64,000 bases of DNA from CAIKNB01 sp964415965 (GCA_964415965.1 CAYQCK010000002.1:258068-322067), one strand, 5' to 3'. Numbered from the stretch's first letter, positions 32,368 to 41,806 are shown. The notes: a model not told the origin generated them from the letters alone. Numbers and translations: made by a program.

Positions 32368-33729
32368 TCAGCATACCAGCTCGCCTTGGAGTTGCCACGC
32401 CAAAGCCGAGGTTATCTTGACCGGCACTTCCTTTCCAACCAGCGTCTGGTCGAGGCACGGGAAAGTCGCGAGTTTCATCTCGCGCGTGTTGCCGTGCGCG
32501 CGGCCGTCGGCCATTCCCTCAACCAGCACGTTTACAACCTTATCCACATAAAACTGGTTCTTGCGCAGCGTCGTCTCTTCCATCAAGGACTGCAGCACGT
32601 CCCAACGCCGGCGCTTCTCCTCGGCCGGAACGTCATCCGGATACAGCCGCGCGCCCAAAGTCCCCGACCGCTGGCTGTATTGCGCGGGGTATGAGATGTC
32701 GAAGTCGCATTCCTTGTAGAGCGAAACCGTATCCTCGAACTGTTCGGCGGTCTCCCCCGGAAAGCCGACTATGATATCCGTGCCGAGCGCGATGCCCGGG
32801 CGCCTGGCTTTGACTTTCTCGATGATGGCCAGGAATTCGGCCCGCGAATATTTGCGGTTCATGCGCCGCAGGACTTCGTCGTTCCCGGCCTGGACCGGCA
32901 GATGCAGGTAATTGACCTGTTTCGGCAGCGCCAAGGCGTCGACAATCTCGTCATTCATCGAGATCGGATGGGCTGCGGTCCAATGGACGCGTTCGATGCC
33001 CGGGATGTTGTTCGTTTCCCACAACAAGGCCGCGAAATGGTTGGCCGACGGCGGGCACTTGGCCGGGTCGAGCGGCGAAACCGTGTAGGGATTGTCGGCG
33101 GAAAAGACTTCGGGATCCGACGCGACGTAGGAATTCACCGACTGCCCGAGCAGCGTCACCTCGACGACGCCCTGCGCGGCCAGTCCGCGCAATTCCTCCA
33201 AGATGTCCGCCGCGGGCCGGTTCTTCTCGAGGCCGCGGGCGTAGGGCACGACGCAATAGGTGCAGTATTTGTTGCAGCCGGTCTGGATGGTCACGTAGGC
33301 CTGAGCCGACGGCGCGCGCAGCGGGCGGACCTTCAGGTAGTCCTCGGCCAAATCCAGGGAATTCGCGAGTTCAGGCCGCAGTCCGGCGATCCAGCGCGGC
33401 AGGTTGACCATGTCGCGCGTCGGAAAGAACAGGTCGACCGTCGGCAACCGTCGCCGGATCTCGCCCTTGAGGTCGCGGCCGGCCATGCAGCCGGTCACGC
33501 CCACGATGAGCTTCGGGTTCCTTTCCTTGAGCTTCGCCCAGTCCTGCTGCTTGCCGTAGATCCGCTCCTCGGCGCTCTGCCTGACCGAACAGGTGTTGGT
33601 GATGATGATGTCGGCGTCCGCCTCGCCGTCAGCCGCCGAAAAACCGAGCGTCGACAATATTCCGGCCATGCGCTCGGAATCGTTCTTGTTCATTTGGCAC
33701 CCGAGGGTCACGAGATGGTATTTCGGCAT
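32368..33729 (-). CDS. miaB: tRNA-2-methylthio-N6-dimethylallyladenosine synthase MiaB
   Basis: A radical SAM enzyme that methylthiolates i6A37 to ms2i6A37. The N-terminal UPF0004 domain has the auxiliary cluster cysteines (Cys11, Cys47, Cys81), the radical SAM motif is Cys152-x3-Cys156-x2-Cys159, and a C-terminal TRAM domain follows (about 385-453). The -10 box TTAACT lies 7 nt before the ATG, so the miaB-miaA message is probably leaderless. Confidence 0.96.
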   Translation of the reverse strand: MPKYHLVTLGCQMNKNDSERMAGILSTLGFSAADGEADADIIITNTCSVRQSAEERIYGKQQDWAKLKERNPKLIVGVTGCMAGRDLKGEIRRRLPTVDLFFPTRDMVNLPRWIAGLRPELANSLDLAEDYLKVRPLRAPSAQAYVTIQTGCNKYCTYCVVPYARGLEKNRPAADILEELRGLAAQGVVEVTLLGQSVNSYVASDPEVFSADNPYTVSPLDPAKCPPSANHFAALLWETNNIPGIERVHWTAAHPISMNDEIVDALALPKQVNYLHLPVQAGNDEVLRRMNRKYSRAEFLAIIEKVKARRPGIALGTDIIVGFPGETAEQFEDTVSLYKECDFDISYPAQYSQRSGTLGARLYPDDVPAEEKRRRWDVLQSLMEETTLRKNQFYVDKVVNVLVEGMADGRAHGNTREMKLATFPCLDQTLVGKEVPVKITSALAWQLQGELVC

Positions 33730-33782
33730 GGCCGAAAGTTAACACGGTTAAGCTGAATACTCAATCCCCGGCGCCGAGCGCG

Positions 33783-33791
33783 TGGTATAAT
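33783..33791 (+). promoter_or_regulatory. Extended -10 promoter of zinc-ribbon gene
   Basis: TGGTATAAT, a perfect extended -10 box with no clear -35. Confidence 0.7.
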
Positions 33792-33842
33792 CGACCGGGA
33801 AAAATTTTCCACCAAACGCACCTTCAGCCACGAGAGGCCGCG

Positions 33843-34244
33843 ATGACAGACCCTAGACCGGTGATATGCACGCGTTGCGGTTTCATGCTGAACCGCCAAG
33901 GGATGTGCGGCCGGCCGGAATGCAGTTCAAACCGTCCGACGCAGCGTCCGCCAACCTCTAGACCGGCGCGGCCCATCCCGCGCGCCGATGCCACCCAAGG
34001 CGAGGAGGAATGCCCCGCCTGCCACGGCGTCGTACCGCCGAAAGCGCGGTACTGCCCATACTGCCGGGCGCCGCGCCGCGCCTCGGCGACCTGCGCCTAC
34101 GTCGATGTCGAGCGGGCGATGCCTAAGCCTCCCCGCATGCCGAGCATCCCTGACGTGGAGGAGAGTCCTCCCCAGCAAAGCGGCACCCGCTGCAAAGACG
34201 GCGGGCAAGACGACAACTTGGCCGAAACCGCGGCCAAAAAATGA
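33843..34244 (+). CDS. Double zinc-ribbon protein of unknown function
   Basis: A 133-residue hydrophilic protein. The first cysteine set is CTRC and CGRPEC (residues 9-26), the second CPAC and CPYC (about 57-74), each able to hold one zinc. The C-terminal third is acidic, proline-rich and probably disordered. GAGAGG precedes ATG 33843. No function can be named; such tandem ribbons often act as docking modules. Confidence 0.6.
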   Translation: MTDPRPVICTRCGFMLNRQGMCGRPECSSNRPTQRPPTSRPARPIPRADATQGEEECPACHGVVPPKARYCPYCRAPRRASATCAYVDVERAMPKPPRMPSIPDVEESPPQQSGTRCKDGGQDDNLAETAAKK

Positions 34245-34252
34245 CTCCCTGT

Positions 34253-34289
34253 GCGCCGTCCCCCTTCCCAGGACGGCGCGTTCTTTTTT
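34253..34289 (+). terminator. Terminator of zinc-ribbon gene
   Basis: GCGCCGTCC/GGACGGCGC stem with following TTCTTTTTT. Confidence 0.9.
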
Positions 34290-34317
34290 CCGCGGATTCT
34301 TGCTAGACTATCCGCAT

Positions 34318-34485
34318 ATGGCCCTCACCGCCCAGCAGAAAGCCAAGATCAAAAAAATCATCCACGCCTACGACCGCGATGTCCGGAAAATCGTAGCCAA
34401 GCACAAACAGGTCGTCATCAAGGCGGTCGAGGATTTGGATAAACGGAAGGCGGAGAAGATAAAACAGCTAATCCAACAGAGCTAG
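34318..34485 (+). CDS. Small basic protein, 55 residues
   Basis: A Lys-rich, amphipathic helical protein (many Lys with Ile/Val at heptad-like spacing), rejected by length filters but well framed. A TAGACT -10 box lies 8 nt before ATG 34318 and a clean terminator follows the stop. It could bind nucleic acid or form a helical oligomer; no family is recognised. Confidence 0.6.
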   Translation: MALTAQQKAKIKKIIHAYDRDVRKIVAKHKQVVIKAVEDLDKRKAEKIKQLIQQS

Positions 34486-34488
34486 ACA

Positions 34489-34512
34489 ATCCGGCGCCAG
34501 CCGGATTTTTCG
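34489..34512. terminator. Terminator between small basic gene and HExxH gene
   Basis: AATCCGGC/GCCGGATT stem with loop GCCA and a TTTT tail; it could serve both convergent genes. Confidence 0.85.
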
Positions 34513-34541
34513 ATGCTCGCCAAACCATGTCTCGAGCGGTT

Positions 34542-36062
34542 TCAGGCGAAAGGGTTCTTCGTCTCCGTCCTGTCAGTCCGCTCGATATATTCGGCCATCT
34601 TCACGGCCGAAGCGCAATCCGCCGGTTCTTGGATATCCTTGACGCTCACGCCGTAGAGATTGCCGTACATCCGACGGATATTCTCTTGGGCTCTTTCGAG
34701 GTCGAGTCCTGGCGCCAGGCGTCGGAAGACAGTTTCCATGGCTTCGCGTTTGGCGGCCGGCAAGCCCACCGGATATTCCATCAGAATCCGGAAATCCTCT
34801 GCGAACGATTCAGAGAGAAACGCCGTGCTCAGCCGCCCCTCCAGCAATGCGTAGGCTTCGGCATACCCGGACGAAGCGCGCAGGCCTGAGAATATCGCTT
34901 CTACCGCATACTTGTCGAAAGCTTCCTGAGCTTCCGGCACGAGAGCCATGGACTGCTGCGCCGCGTGCCCGACTTCGTGGATCAAGACACTGGCGAGCCG
35001 ATGGGGCTTTTCGCGCTCCACGGCCAATCGGACCGTCAGGTCCGCGGGTTCCCAGATCCCGGAACATCCCCGGATATCCTCGCGCCTGACCAGCCTGATG
35101 TTCCGCACGCGGCTTGAGATGAAAGGCGCCAAACCACTTTGCTTAATGACGTCTTGGGCTTCCCGGATTGCCCTTTCGTCTACCCCTTCAATCGGCGGCT
35201 CCTGGCGCGACTTGAGGTACCCGTATTCATATTTCCAGCCACCGGCCATCCCTGCGAGTTTCGCCGTATCGTTACCGGCCGTGAAAAAAACCAGCGCCAC
35301 GGGTTCACACAGCATCTCCCGCAATCCTTCGGTCCCCTCTTTCCCTTCCAATGCGCCTATCCAAGAAGCTCGGGCTTTCCGGATAAACCACGCCAAATCG
35401 CCGCCGTTGGATCGGTTGGCGCGCTCCCACAGTTCCGGCGTCATGATGCGTCCCCAAGTTTCGACCCGCTGCTTGAACTCTACAGTTTCTATTTCCTCCT
35501 CAAGCAGCTGGGCGAAAACCTTCTGCTGCCTGGGGTCAGGCTGGCTTCCTAAGGAAGCAATACGGGATTCGTCTAAAGACTTGAGGTGACGGAACGCTTG
35601 CGTCGCACCAAGTTTCTTGGCCCTTTCGGCCAAAGCGATCTTCATCGATACGTACCCTTCCGGGTCCGGCCTAAGGAAAAATTCATTCGCGGTTTCTGGA
35701 TCGTTCAAAATCGAGGCTCCGGCTTTGCCGGCGCGTGAAACCAGGAGTACGGCCGCTTTCCTGCGCCCCTCGTCCGGGTTCGTCAGCAGCGACAAACCAT
35801 TGCCGGTCACGAATTCCAAAGCCAATGACGGCGGCTCGAGGCGCCGCGACACCTCATCCAGTTCGGCGAACCGGGCGGGTTCGAGTCTAGCGATCGCCTC
35901 GGCCGTTGAGCCGATTTCCGTTCCCCAATTTTCTTTTTCCCCGGCTTCGTCCAAACCATGCGCCCTGTTAACGAAAGCGACGACGGCCGGCGTCAGTCCG
36001 ATTTTTTCTTTCAGTTCAGCCTGCTTCCGCAACACCCTGACCTCATCCGCACCGCGTCCCAT
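34542..36062 (-). CDS. Putative zinc metallopeptidase-like protein (HExxH)
   Basis: A 506-residue soluble protein, mostly helical. HEVGH (residues 362-366) fits the HExxH zinc motif, and about 55 residues later SESFAEDF supplies a Glu where gluzincins place the third ligand. The N-terminal 300 residues match nothing I know. There is no signal peptide, so the substrate would be cytoplasmic. It begins 20 bp after eno and is probably in that operon. Peptidase activity is inferred from the motif only. Confidence 0.6.
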   Translation of the reverse strand: MGRGADEVRVLRKQAELKEKIGLTPAVVAFVNRAHGLDEAGEKENWGTEIGSTAEAIARLEPARFAELDEVSRRLEPPSLALEFVTGNGLSLLTNPDEGRRKAAVLLVSRAGKAGASILNDPETANEFFLRPDPEGYVSMKIALAERAKKLGATQAFRHLKSLDESRIASLGSQPDPRQQKVFAQLLEEEIETVEFKQRVETWGRIMTPELWERANRSNGGDLAWFIRKARASWIGALEGKEGTEGLREMLCEPVALVFFTAGNDTAKLAGMAGGWKYEYGYLKSRQEPPIEGVDERAIREAQDVIKQSGLAPFISSRVRNIRLVRREDIRGCSGIWEPADLTVRLAVEREKPHRLASVLIHEVGHAAQQSMALVPEAQEAFDKYAVEAIFSGLRASSGYAEAYALLEGRLSTAFLSESFAEDFRILMEYPVGLPAAKREAMETVFRRLAPGLDLERAQENIRRMYGNLYGVSVKDIQEPADCASAVKMAEYIERTDRTETKNPFA

Positions 36063-36081
36063 ATCACCGCATGAAAAAGCC

Positions 36082-37347
36082 TCAGCCCTTCAGTTCCCCC
36101 TCGATCTCAAGCAGCCGGTTGTACTTCTCCACGCGTTCGGACCGCGAGAGCGAACCTGTCTTGATGTGCTCGGCGCCGCTCGCCACGCACAGGTCGGCGA
36201 TGAACGTGTCGTCGGTCTCGCCCGAGCGGTGCGAGACGATGACTTCGAATTTGGCTTCCTGGGCCATCTGGATGGCCGCGACCGTCTCGGTCAAGGTGCC
36301 GATCTGGTTGAGTTTTATCAGGATGGCGGTGGCGGCTTTCTCCTTTATGCCCTTGCGCAGACGCTCGATGTTGGTCACGAAGAAATCGTCGCCGACCAGC
36401 ATCGCCCGCTTCTTGAGGGCGGGCACCGCTTTCTTCCAGGCGGCCCAATCGTCTTCGGCGAAAGGGTCTTCGAGCGACAGCAGCGGATACTTCTTGAGCC
36501 ATCCTTGGTAGCGCACCAGGAGTTCGTCAGCGGTATAGGCGGTCCCGCCTTCGGCCCTGAACACGTACGCCTGGCGCTTGGCGTCATAGAATTCGCTCGA
36601 GGCTATGTCCGTGGCCAAGGCAATGTCCTTGCCCGGCTTATAGCCGGCGGCTTTGATGGCTCGGACGAGGAGCTCGAACGCGTTTTCGACCTTCTGCAGT
36701 TTCGGCGCGAACCCGCCCTCGTCCCCCACCGTGGTGGCGAATCCATTCTGCTTGAGCAGCTTGGCCAAAGCATGGAACGTCTCGGCGCCGGCGCGCAGCC
36801 TCTCGGAGAAGCTCTTCTGCATCGGCATCAGCATGCACTCCTGCACGTCCAATGCCCAATCCGCATGCGCCCCGCCGTTCAGCACATTCATCATCGGGAC
36901 GGGCAAAGACGCTTTCTTCTTGAATTCGTACGTCTTGCGCAGCGACTTCCAGAGCGGCAGCTTCCGGTGGACGGCCAACGCCTCGGCCGTGGCCAGCGAC
37001 ACGGCCAAGATGGCGTTCGCGCCCAGCCGCGATTTGTTCGGCGTGCCGTCGAGCTCGATCATCACATGGTCGATATCTTCCTGGCGCACCGCGTCCACGC
37101 CCTTGAGGATAGGCGCGATATCCTCGTTGACGTGCCTCACGGCCTTGAGCACGCCTTTGCCGCCGTAGCGCTTGCCTCCATCGCGCAGCTCGAGCGCCTC
37201 ATGCGACCCGGTCGAGGCGCCGGACGGCACCTTGGCTTCGGCCGACGCGCCCGAGGCGAGCGTCACCCGGCAGGCCACCGTCGGATTGCCGCGCGAATCC
37301 AGTATCTCGCGGCCCACGACTGACTTGATTTTGGATGTGAAAAACAT
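36082..37347 (-). CDS. eno: Enolase
   Basis: Interconverts 2-phosphoglycerate and PEP. The 421-residue protein has SRGNPT near the N-terminus, the catalytic region VGDEGGFAP, the metal ligands in SLEDPFAEDDW and GDDFFVTN, and catalytic Lys in IKLNQIGT, then SHRSGET. ATG 37347 follows the DUF5654 stop by 14 bp; the longer reading would overlap that gene. Confidence 0.96.
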   Translation of the reverse strand: MFFTSKIKSVVGREILDSRGNPTVACRVTLASGASAEAKVPSGASTGSHEALELRDGGKRYGGKGVLKAVRHVNEDIAPILKGVDAVRQEDIDHVMIELDGTPNKSRLGANAILAVSLATAEALAVHRKLPLWKSLRKTYEFKKKASLPVPMMNVLNGGAHADWALDVQECMLMPMQKSFSERLRAGAETFHALAKLLKQNGFATTVGDEGGFAPKLQKVENAFELLVRAIKAAGYKPGKDIALATDIASSEFYDAKRQAYVFRAEGGTAYTADELLVRYQGWLKKYPLLSLEDPFAEDDWAAWKKAVPALKKRAMLVGDDFFVTNIERLRKGIKEKAATAILIKLNQIGTLTETVAAIQMAQEAKFEVIVSHRSGETDDTFIADLCVASGAEHIKTGSLSRSERVEKYNRLLEIEGELKG

Positions 37348-37361
37348 ATTTTCGGTTGGTT

Positions 37362-37652
37362 CTACGCTTGTTTTCCGGCCGTTTTCTTTTCCAGAGCCTT
37401 GGAGATCTTCGAGAGTTTGTATCCGATCCAGACCACGATGCCCGTCACCAGCAGGGCATAGACGAACTTCGCCGTGACTCCGCTCTGCGGGCCGAATAAC
37501 TTCACGAACAACGTCTGGATCGCGTCGTTCCACGCCAGCGCCGCGACCAGCGAAAAAGCGCCAGTCATCAGCTCGAGCGTCTTCTGCAGGACGGTCAGCC
37601 TGAGGTTGAACTGCTCCTGGGTCTCGCCTGACTTCTTCTCTTCTTGCGGCAT
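37362..37652 (-). CDS. DUF5654 family small membrane protein
   Basis: A 96-residue protein with two transmembrane segments (about 28-45 and 62-80) joined by the characteristic ALAWNDAIQTLF stretch. The family is found mostly in archaea and Patescibacteria and has no known function. It sits between pgk and eno in the glycolytic cluster, 14 bp before eno. Confidence 0.8.
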   Translation of the reverse strand: MPQEEKKSGETQEQFNLRLTVLQKTLELMTGAFSLVAALAWNDAIQTLFVKLFGPQSGVTAKFVYALLVTGIVVWIGYKLSKISKALEKKTAGKQA

Positions 37653-37695
37653 ATGGATTTTCCGTCGTCTTGGACGACTGACGGCATTAGTGTCT

Positions 37696-38886
37696 TTATT
37701 TGATTAGGGCAGCCAATCCCGGCAGTTTTCCCTTCTGCACGATGAACTCCAGCATAGCCCCGCCGCCGGTCGAGACGTGGTCGAACCATTCCTCCATCCC
37801 GGACGCCAAAACGACAGGCAGGGTATCCCCGCCTCCAGCCACGCCGTAGGCCTTGCCTTTGCTCCTGCTGGCCATGGCCCGGCAGACGACCATCGAACCG
37901 TGGGAAAATGCCGGAATGTCGGCCACGCCCAACGGGCCGTTCCAGACGACGGTCTTGGCTTTGCGGATGTCGTCGGACCAAGCCCGCATGGTCTTGGGCC
38001 CGATGTCGCCGATGGCCTCCGCCTTCTTGAGTTTCAGGACGTCGGCCGTCGTCGCTTTAGCCCCCGGCTCGACCTTCTTGGCCACCACGGCGTCGACCGG
38101 CAACCCGATCTTCGGGTTTTTGAGCATCTTGCGCGCCTGGGCAATCCCCTCTTTTTCGACGTAAGACTTCCCGATCTCCATCTTCTTGGCCGCGAAGAAC
38201 GCATGCGCCATGGCCCCGCCGATGAGAACCTTGTCCGCGGTCTTGAGCAGCGCCTCGATGACCGGCAGCTTGGTCGTGAGCTTCGCGCCGCCGATGACGG
38301 CGACATACGGATGCTTCGGCTTTTCCAGCAGCTTAGCCAGCGCCGAAACCTCCTCGACCAAAGTCGGCCCGGCGAACCGCGGCAAGAGCTTGACCACCCC
38401 GACGACCGAGGCATGCTTGCGGTGGCACGAGGCGAAGGCGTCGTTGACGAACAAATCGGCCAACGACGCGTACGCCTTGGCGAGCTTCGGGTCATTCTTC
38501 TCTTCCCCGGCGTAGTAGCGGACGTTCTCGAGCAAAAAAACTTTCCCGGGTTTGGCGGCTTTGGCCTTCGCGGCAGCCGACTTCAGGCCGGACTTATCGT
38601 CCAGGCAATCACCGAGGAATTCGACTTCGAGTCCTTGTTCCTTAAGTTTCGGCAGGAGCTTGGCCGTGCTCAATTCCGGGTCATGGCCTTTGGGCCGGCC
38701 GAGATGCGTGGCGACCAGGACCTTGGCGCCGCGCTTGGCCAAGTTCTTGACCGTGGACAAAGTCCGCGTGACCTTGAGCGAATCCTCGGCCGCGAACGCG
38801 CCCTTGGTCGGCACGTTCCAGTCGACGCGCAGGAAAACACGTTTGCCTTTCAACGGTTTGGCAGACGTCAAAATGGGCAGTTTCAT
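37696..38886 (-). CDS. pgk: Phosphoglycerate kinase
   Basis: Transfers phosphate from 1,3-bisphosphoglycerate to ADP, yielding ATP. FLRVDWNVP and THLGRPKG at the N-terminus, the hinge region, and the C-terminal VAGGGDT and STGGGAMLEF nucleotide-binding elements are all present. ATG 38886 is chosen over 38892 because the -10 box TATTCT touches the earlier ATG; the mRNA is likely leaderless. Confidence 0.96.
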   Translation of the reverse strand: MKLPILTSAKPLKGKRVFLRVDWNVPTKGAFAAEDSLKVTRTLSTVKNLAKRGAKVLVATHLGRPKGHDPELSTAKLLPKLKEQGLEVEFLGDCLDDKSGLKSAAAKAKAAKPGKVFLLENVRYYAGEEKNDPKLAKAYASLADLFVNDAFASCHRKHASVVGVVKLLPRFAGPTLVEEVSALAKLLEKPKHPYVAVIGGAKLTTKLPVIEALLKTADKVLIGGAMAHAFFAAKKMEIGKSYVEKEGIAQARKMLKNPKIGLPVDAVVAKKVEPGAKATTADVLKLKKAEAIGDIGPKTMRAWSDDIRKAKTVVWNGPLGVADIPAFSHGSMVVCRAMASRSKGKAYGVAGGGDTLPVVLASGMEEWFDHVSTGGGAMLEFIVQKGKLPGLAALIK

Positions 38887-38941
38887 GGACATAGAATAGC
38901 ACGAAAAACCCCGTCGCCCCACTTCTGCAACAAATGAGCCG

Positions 38942-39802
38942 CTAGACGATTAAGGCGACAAGACTCCTCTCTTTTCCGTACTTCTCGTAATCTTTTTTTG
39001 CGTGCCGAAGGCTGTACGGCACAAGTTTCTGTTCGAAGACGCTTTCGGACTTGTCATATACCGACTCGAAGAAATCCGGACGTTCCAGCAACGGTTCGAA
39101 ACCGTCAGAATATACGATAACCAAATCCCCTTTCGCGACCGAATGCTGGCCGGTCAGGATAAACGGCTCCGATGTTTTCTCTCCGGTCAAGGCGCCGTAC
39201 GACACGCACTCCCCATCGATGATTTGCGCCGGATTATTCCGATACTGGCTGCGCACGAGCCTTCTACCCTCTTTCGTCTCCCATTTGAATTTGATTTTCC
39301 CTTCAGCTACTTTTTTCTCGAAAATAGCCATGGTGTTAGGCGTTTTGAATTTCGGATTCCCTTTTTTTGACCACACCTTGACTCCACAGTCGGCGATAAC
39401 GCCCCAAATCATCCTATTCCCCGTTATCCGTATGCCTGCGGCGGCACAACCGTAGTAGTCATCCACCAGATAATCGACTTCATTTATTGATTTCCGATTA
39501 AGCCGGGCGATTTCGGCATTTGCTTTCAAGAACGTTTTCTTGATGTCTGCCGGATTCTCAACCGACCGACCATCCCTGACAAAGACATCGCAAAAGATAT
39601 CGGCTGCGAAACGTGCACCGCTCGGGTTCGGATATCCTTTCAAGACACCCTCAATCCCCCGCTTCTTGAAATCCATGTCGTACGACGGATCGCGCGTTAT
39701 GCCGTCGCCGACGGCGACGACCGAACCATCGAAAACCGAAGCGTCTTCGGGCGGCATCAAATGGCCATACAGCGAATTCGGCAGGATTATTCGACACATC
39801 AT
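38942..39802 (-). CDS. PP2C-like protein phosphatase domain protein
   Basis: A 286-residue protein with a PPM/PP2C pattern: early VVAVGDGITRDP supplies the first acidic metal residue, then WGVIADCGV, and GDLVIVYSDGFEPLL matches the late D-G motif. The canonical residues are only partly conserved. PP2C enzymes remove phosphate from Ser/Thr; the target is unknown. Its start overlaps the stop of the metallophosphoesterase gene (ATGA), so the two are coupled in translation downstream of gap. Confidence 0.65.
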   Translation of the reverse strand: MMCRIILPNSLYGHLMPPEDASVFDGSVVAVGDGITRDPSYDMDFKKRGIEGVLKGYPNPSGARFAADIFCDVFVRDGRSVENPADIKKTFLKANAEIARLNRKSINEVDYLVDDYYGCAAAGIRITGNRMIWGVIADCGVKVWSKKGNPKFKTPNTMAIFEKKVAEGKIKFKWETKEGRRLVRSQYRNNPAQIIDGECVSYGALTGEKTSEPFILTGQHSVAKGDLVIVYSDGFEPLLERPDFFESVYDKSESVFEQKLVPYSLRHAKKDYEKYGKERSLVALIV

Positions 39803-40701
39803 ATTCCAACTTCCACGATGACTATCTGCGGCGGAGAAAAGAGGCGCAGGCGGCCGTCGGATTCGCCCAGGCCGTTCGAGATGATGGCCGGGACGCCGTT
39901 CACCGCCTTGCGTCCGCGGTCCACGGCCCGGCCCAGGATGGCCGGGATCGGGATCAGCGGTCCCACGAACGGCAAACGGACCTGGCCGCTGTGGGTGTGG
40001 CCGGCCAAGACCAGGTCCGTGTCTTTTTCTTTGAGGTCCAACAGCAGGTCCGGCTCATGGGCCAGCGTGAGATGCGGAATATCGGCCGAACTCCGTTTCG
40101 GTTTGACGGGCTTGCCGAACCAGTTGTCGTCCACTCCGCAAAGCTCCAACTCCTGCCCCTGGACCGATATCTTGGTCGCCCTGTTCGTCAGGTCCGCGTA
40201 GCCCCAACCCATGAGCGCTTCCCGGATGGCTTGCGGCCGGTCCAGGAAATCATGGTTTCCGAGGACGAAGAATTTCCCCAAAGGCGCCTCGAGATCCTTG
40301 AGGCTCTCCAAATCGGCGACAGGCTCCGCCCGGTCGACGACATAATCGCCACCCAGTAGGATCAGGTGCGGATGGAGGGCTTTGACCTCGCCCGCGATCC
40401 GCTCATAGCACCCCCGTCCATGGAAGCTGCCGGTGTGGAAGTCCGACAGGAACGCGACCTTCAGCCAGACTTTGGCGTCGGGCCGCAGTTTCTCGCGATA
40501 CTGAATGACCGTCACCCGATGGATGGCGAAGAACGAACCCCAGACGAGCAGGGCCTCGCCGACCAAGGCCGATACCCCGAGGATGACCCACGCCCCACCC
40601 GCCCGGAACGCGAGCCAGGCGACGGCCGCGCCGAAAAACGCGACCGCCAGCAAAAACAGGTCGAACCAAAAATTCTGGCTGTGGGTTTTCCGGAGATCCA
40701 T
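39799..40701 (-). CDS. Membrane-anchored metallophosphoesterase
   Basis: A 300-residue calcineurin-type phosphoesterase: SDFHTG, GGDYV, GNHD, LAHEPD and GHTHSGQ give the full set of metal and catalytic ligands. Two N-terminal transmembrane segments (about 12-30 and 36-58) resemble the YkuE/YaeI group, some of which act on lipid-linked pyrophosphates. It begins 3 bp after gap and shares its transcript. Confidence 0.88.
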   Translation of the reverse strand: MDLRKTHSQNFWFDLFLLAVAFFGAAVAWLAFRAGGAWVILGVSALVGEALLVWGSFFAIHRVTVIQYREKLRPDAKVWLKVAFLSDFHTGSFHGRGCYERIAGEVKALHPHLILLGGDYVVDRAEPVADLESLKDLEAPLGKFFVLGNHDFLDRPQAIREALMGWGYADLTNRATKISVQGQELELCGVDDNWFGKPVKPKRSSADIPHLTLAHEPDLLLDLKEKDTDLVLAGHTHSGQVRLPFVGPLIPIPAILGRAVDRGRKAVNGVPAIISNGLGESDGRLRLFSPPQIVIVEVGI

Positions 40702-40704
40702 TCG

Positions 40705-41712
40705 TTACTTGGCGACCTTCCCGACGAGGATGGCGATTTCGGCCAAACGGTGCGAGTAGCCCCACTCGTTGTCGTACCAGGCCAAGACCTTGACCATGTC
40801 GCCGTCGACCACCTGGGTGAACGGCAGATCCACGATGGACGACGCCGGGTTGCCGATGAAGTCGGACGAGACCAACGGCTCTTCGGTCGCCTCCATGATG
40901 CCTTTGTAGCGGGCCGACTTGGCCGCCTTCTTCAGCACCGCGTTGACCTCTTCCTTGGTCGTCTTGCGCTTGAGCAGGAAGGTAAAATCGGAGCACGAGA
41001 CGCACGGCGTGGGCACGCGGATGGAGATGCCGTCGAACAGTCCCTTGAGCTCCGGGATGACCTCGGTCGTGGCGATGGCCGCGCCGGTCGTCGTCGGGAT
41101 GATGTTCTGGCCAGCCGAACGCGCGCGGCGCAGGTCCTTGTGCGGCCCGTCCTGCAGCACCTGGTCGGCGGTGTAGGAATGGATGGTCGTCATCATGGCC
41201 TTCTTGACCCCGAATGCCTCATGCATGATGGCCGCCACCGGGGCGATGCAGTTGGTCGTGCAACTCGCGTTGTTGATGACTTTGGCCGTCTTGCCTGCAC
41301 CCTTCTCGTTGACGCCGATGACATGCGTCGGCACGTTCCCGCCCTTGGCCGGGGCCGAGATGATGACGCGCTTGGCGCCTGCCGTCAGATGCTGGCCCGC
41401 GCCTTTCTCGTCCGTGAACCTTCCCGTACATTCGAGCACCACCTCGACACCCAACGCCTTCCACGGCAATTTGGTCGGGTCTTTTTCCGCGACGACCGGG
41501 ATTTTCTTGCCGTCCACGATGATGTTCTTCTCGTCGTACGACACGGCCTTGTCCCAGGCACGGTAGGTCGAATCGTGCTTGAGCAGATGGGCCAAGGTCT
41601 TGGAATCGGTCAGGTCATTGATGGCAACGACCTCGAACCCCGGCTTGTCAAACCCGGCCTTGAAGACTCCGCGGCCGATGCGGCCGAAACCGTTGATGGC
41701 GATCTTGGGCAT
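40705..41712 (-). CDS. gap: Glyceraldehyde-3-phosphate dehydrogenase
   Basis: Oxidises glyceraldehyde 3-phosphate with NAD and phosphate. NAD-binding INGFGRIGRGVFK, catalytic NNASCTTNC and the HSYTADQ phosphate-site region are present; the length is 335 residues. The leader holds a perfect 20-bp palindrome (41727-41746). It heads an operon with the metallophosphoesterase and PP2C-like genes; pgk and eno follow on the same strand. Confidence 0.96.
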   Translation of the reverse strand: MPKIAINGFGRIGRGVFKAGFDKPGFEVVAINDLTDSKTLAHLLKHDSTYRAWDKAVSYDEKNIIVDGKKIPVVAEKDPTKLPWKALGVEVVLECTGRFTDEKGAGQHLTAGAKRVIISAPAKGGNVPTHVIGVNEKGAGKTAKVINNASCTTNCIAPVAAIMHEAFGVKKAMMTTIHSYTADQVLQDGPHKDLRRARSAGQNIIPTTTGAAIATTEVIPELKGLFDGISIRVPTPCVSCSDFTFLLKRKTTKEEVNAVLKKAAKSARYKGIMEATEEPLVSSDFIGNPASSIVDLPFTQVVDGDMVKVLAWYDNEWGYSHRLAEIAILVGKVAK

Positions 41713-41726
41713 ATTGCGGTCTTGTG

Positions 41727-41746
41727 GGGCGAATGGCCATTCGCCC
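41727..41746. repeat. Palindromic repeat in gap leader
   Basis: GGGCGAATGG/CCATTCGCCC, a perfect 20-bp palindrome of the same family as 11348-11373 and 58745-58767. Confidence 0.75.
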
Positions 41747-41806
41747 TCAATTACATCGTTAAATTTATACGGGATATGATACGGCGTGCGCCGGAATATG
41801 ACAAAA

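Noticed and set aside
41713..41800. Riboswitch in the gap leader
   Set aside because: The structure is only the dispersed palindrome; no conserved aptamer core is recognisable.
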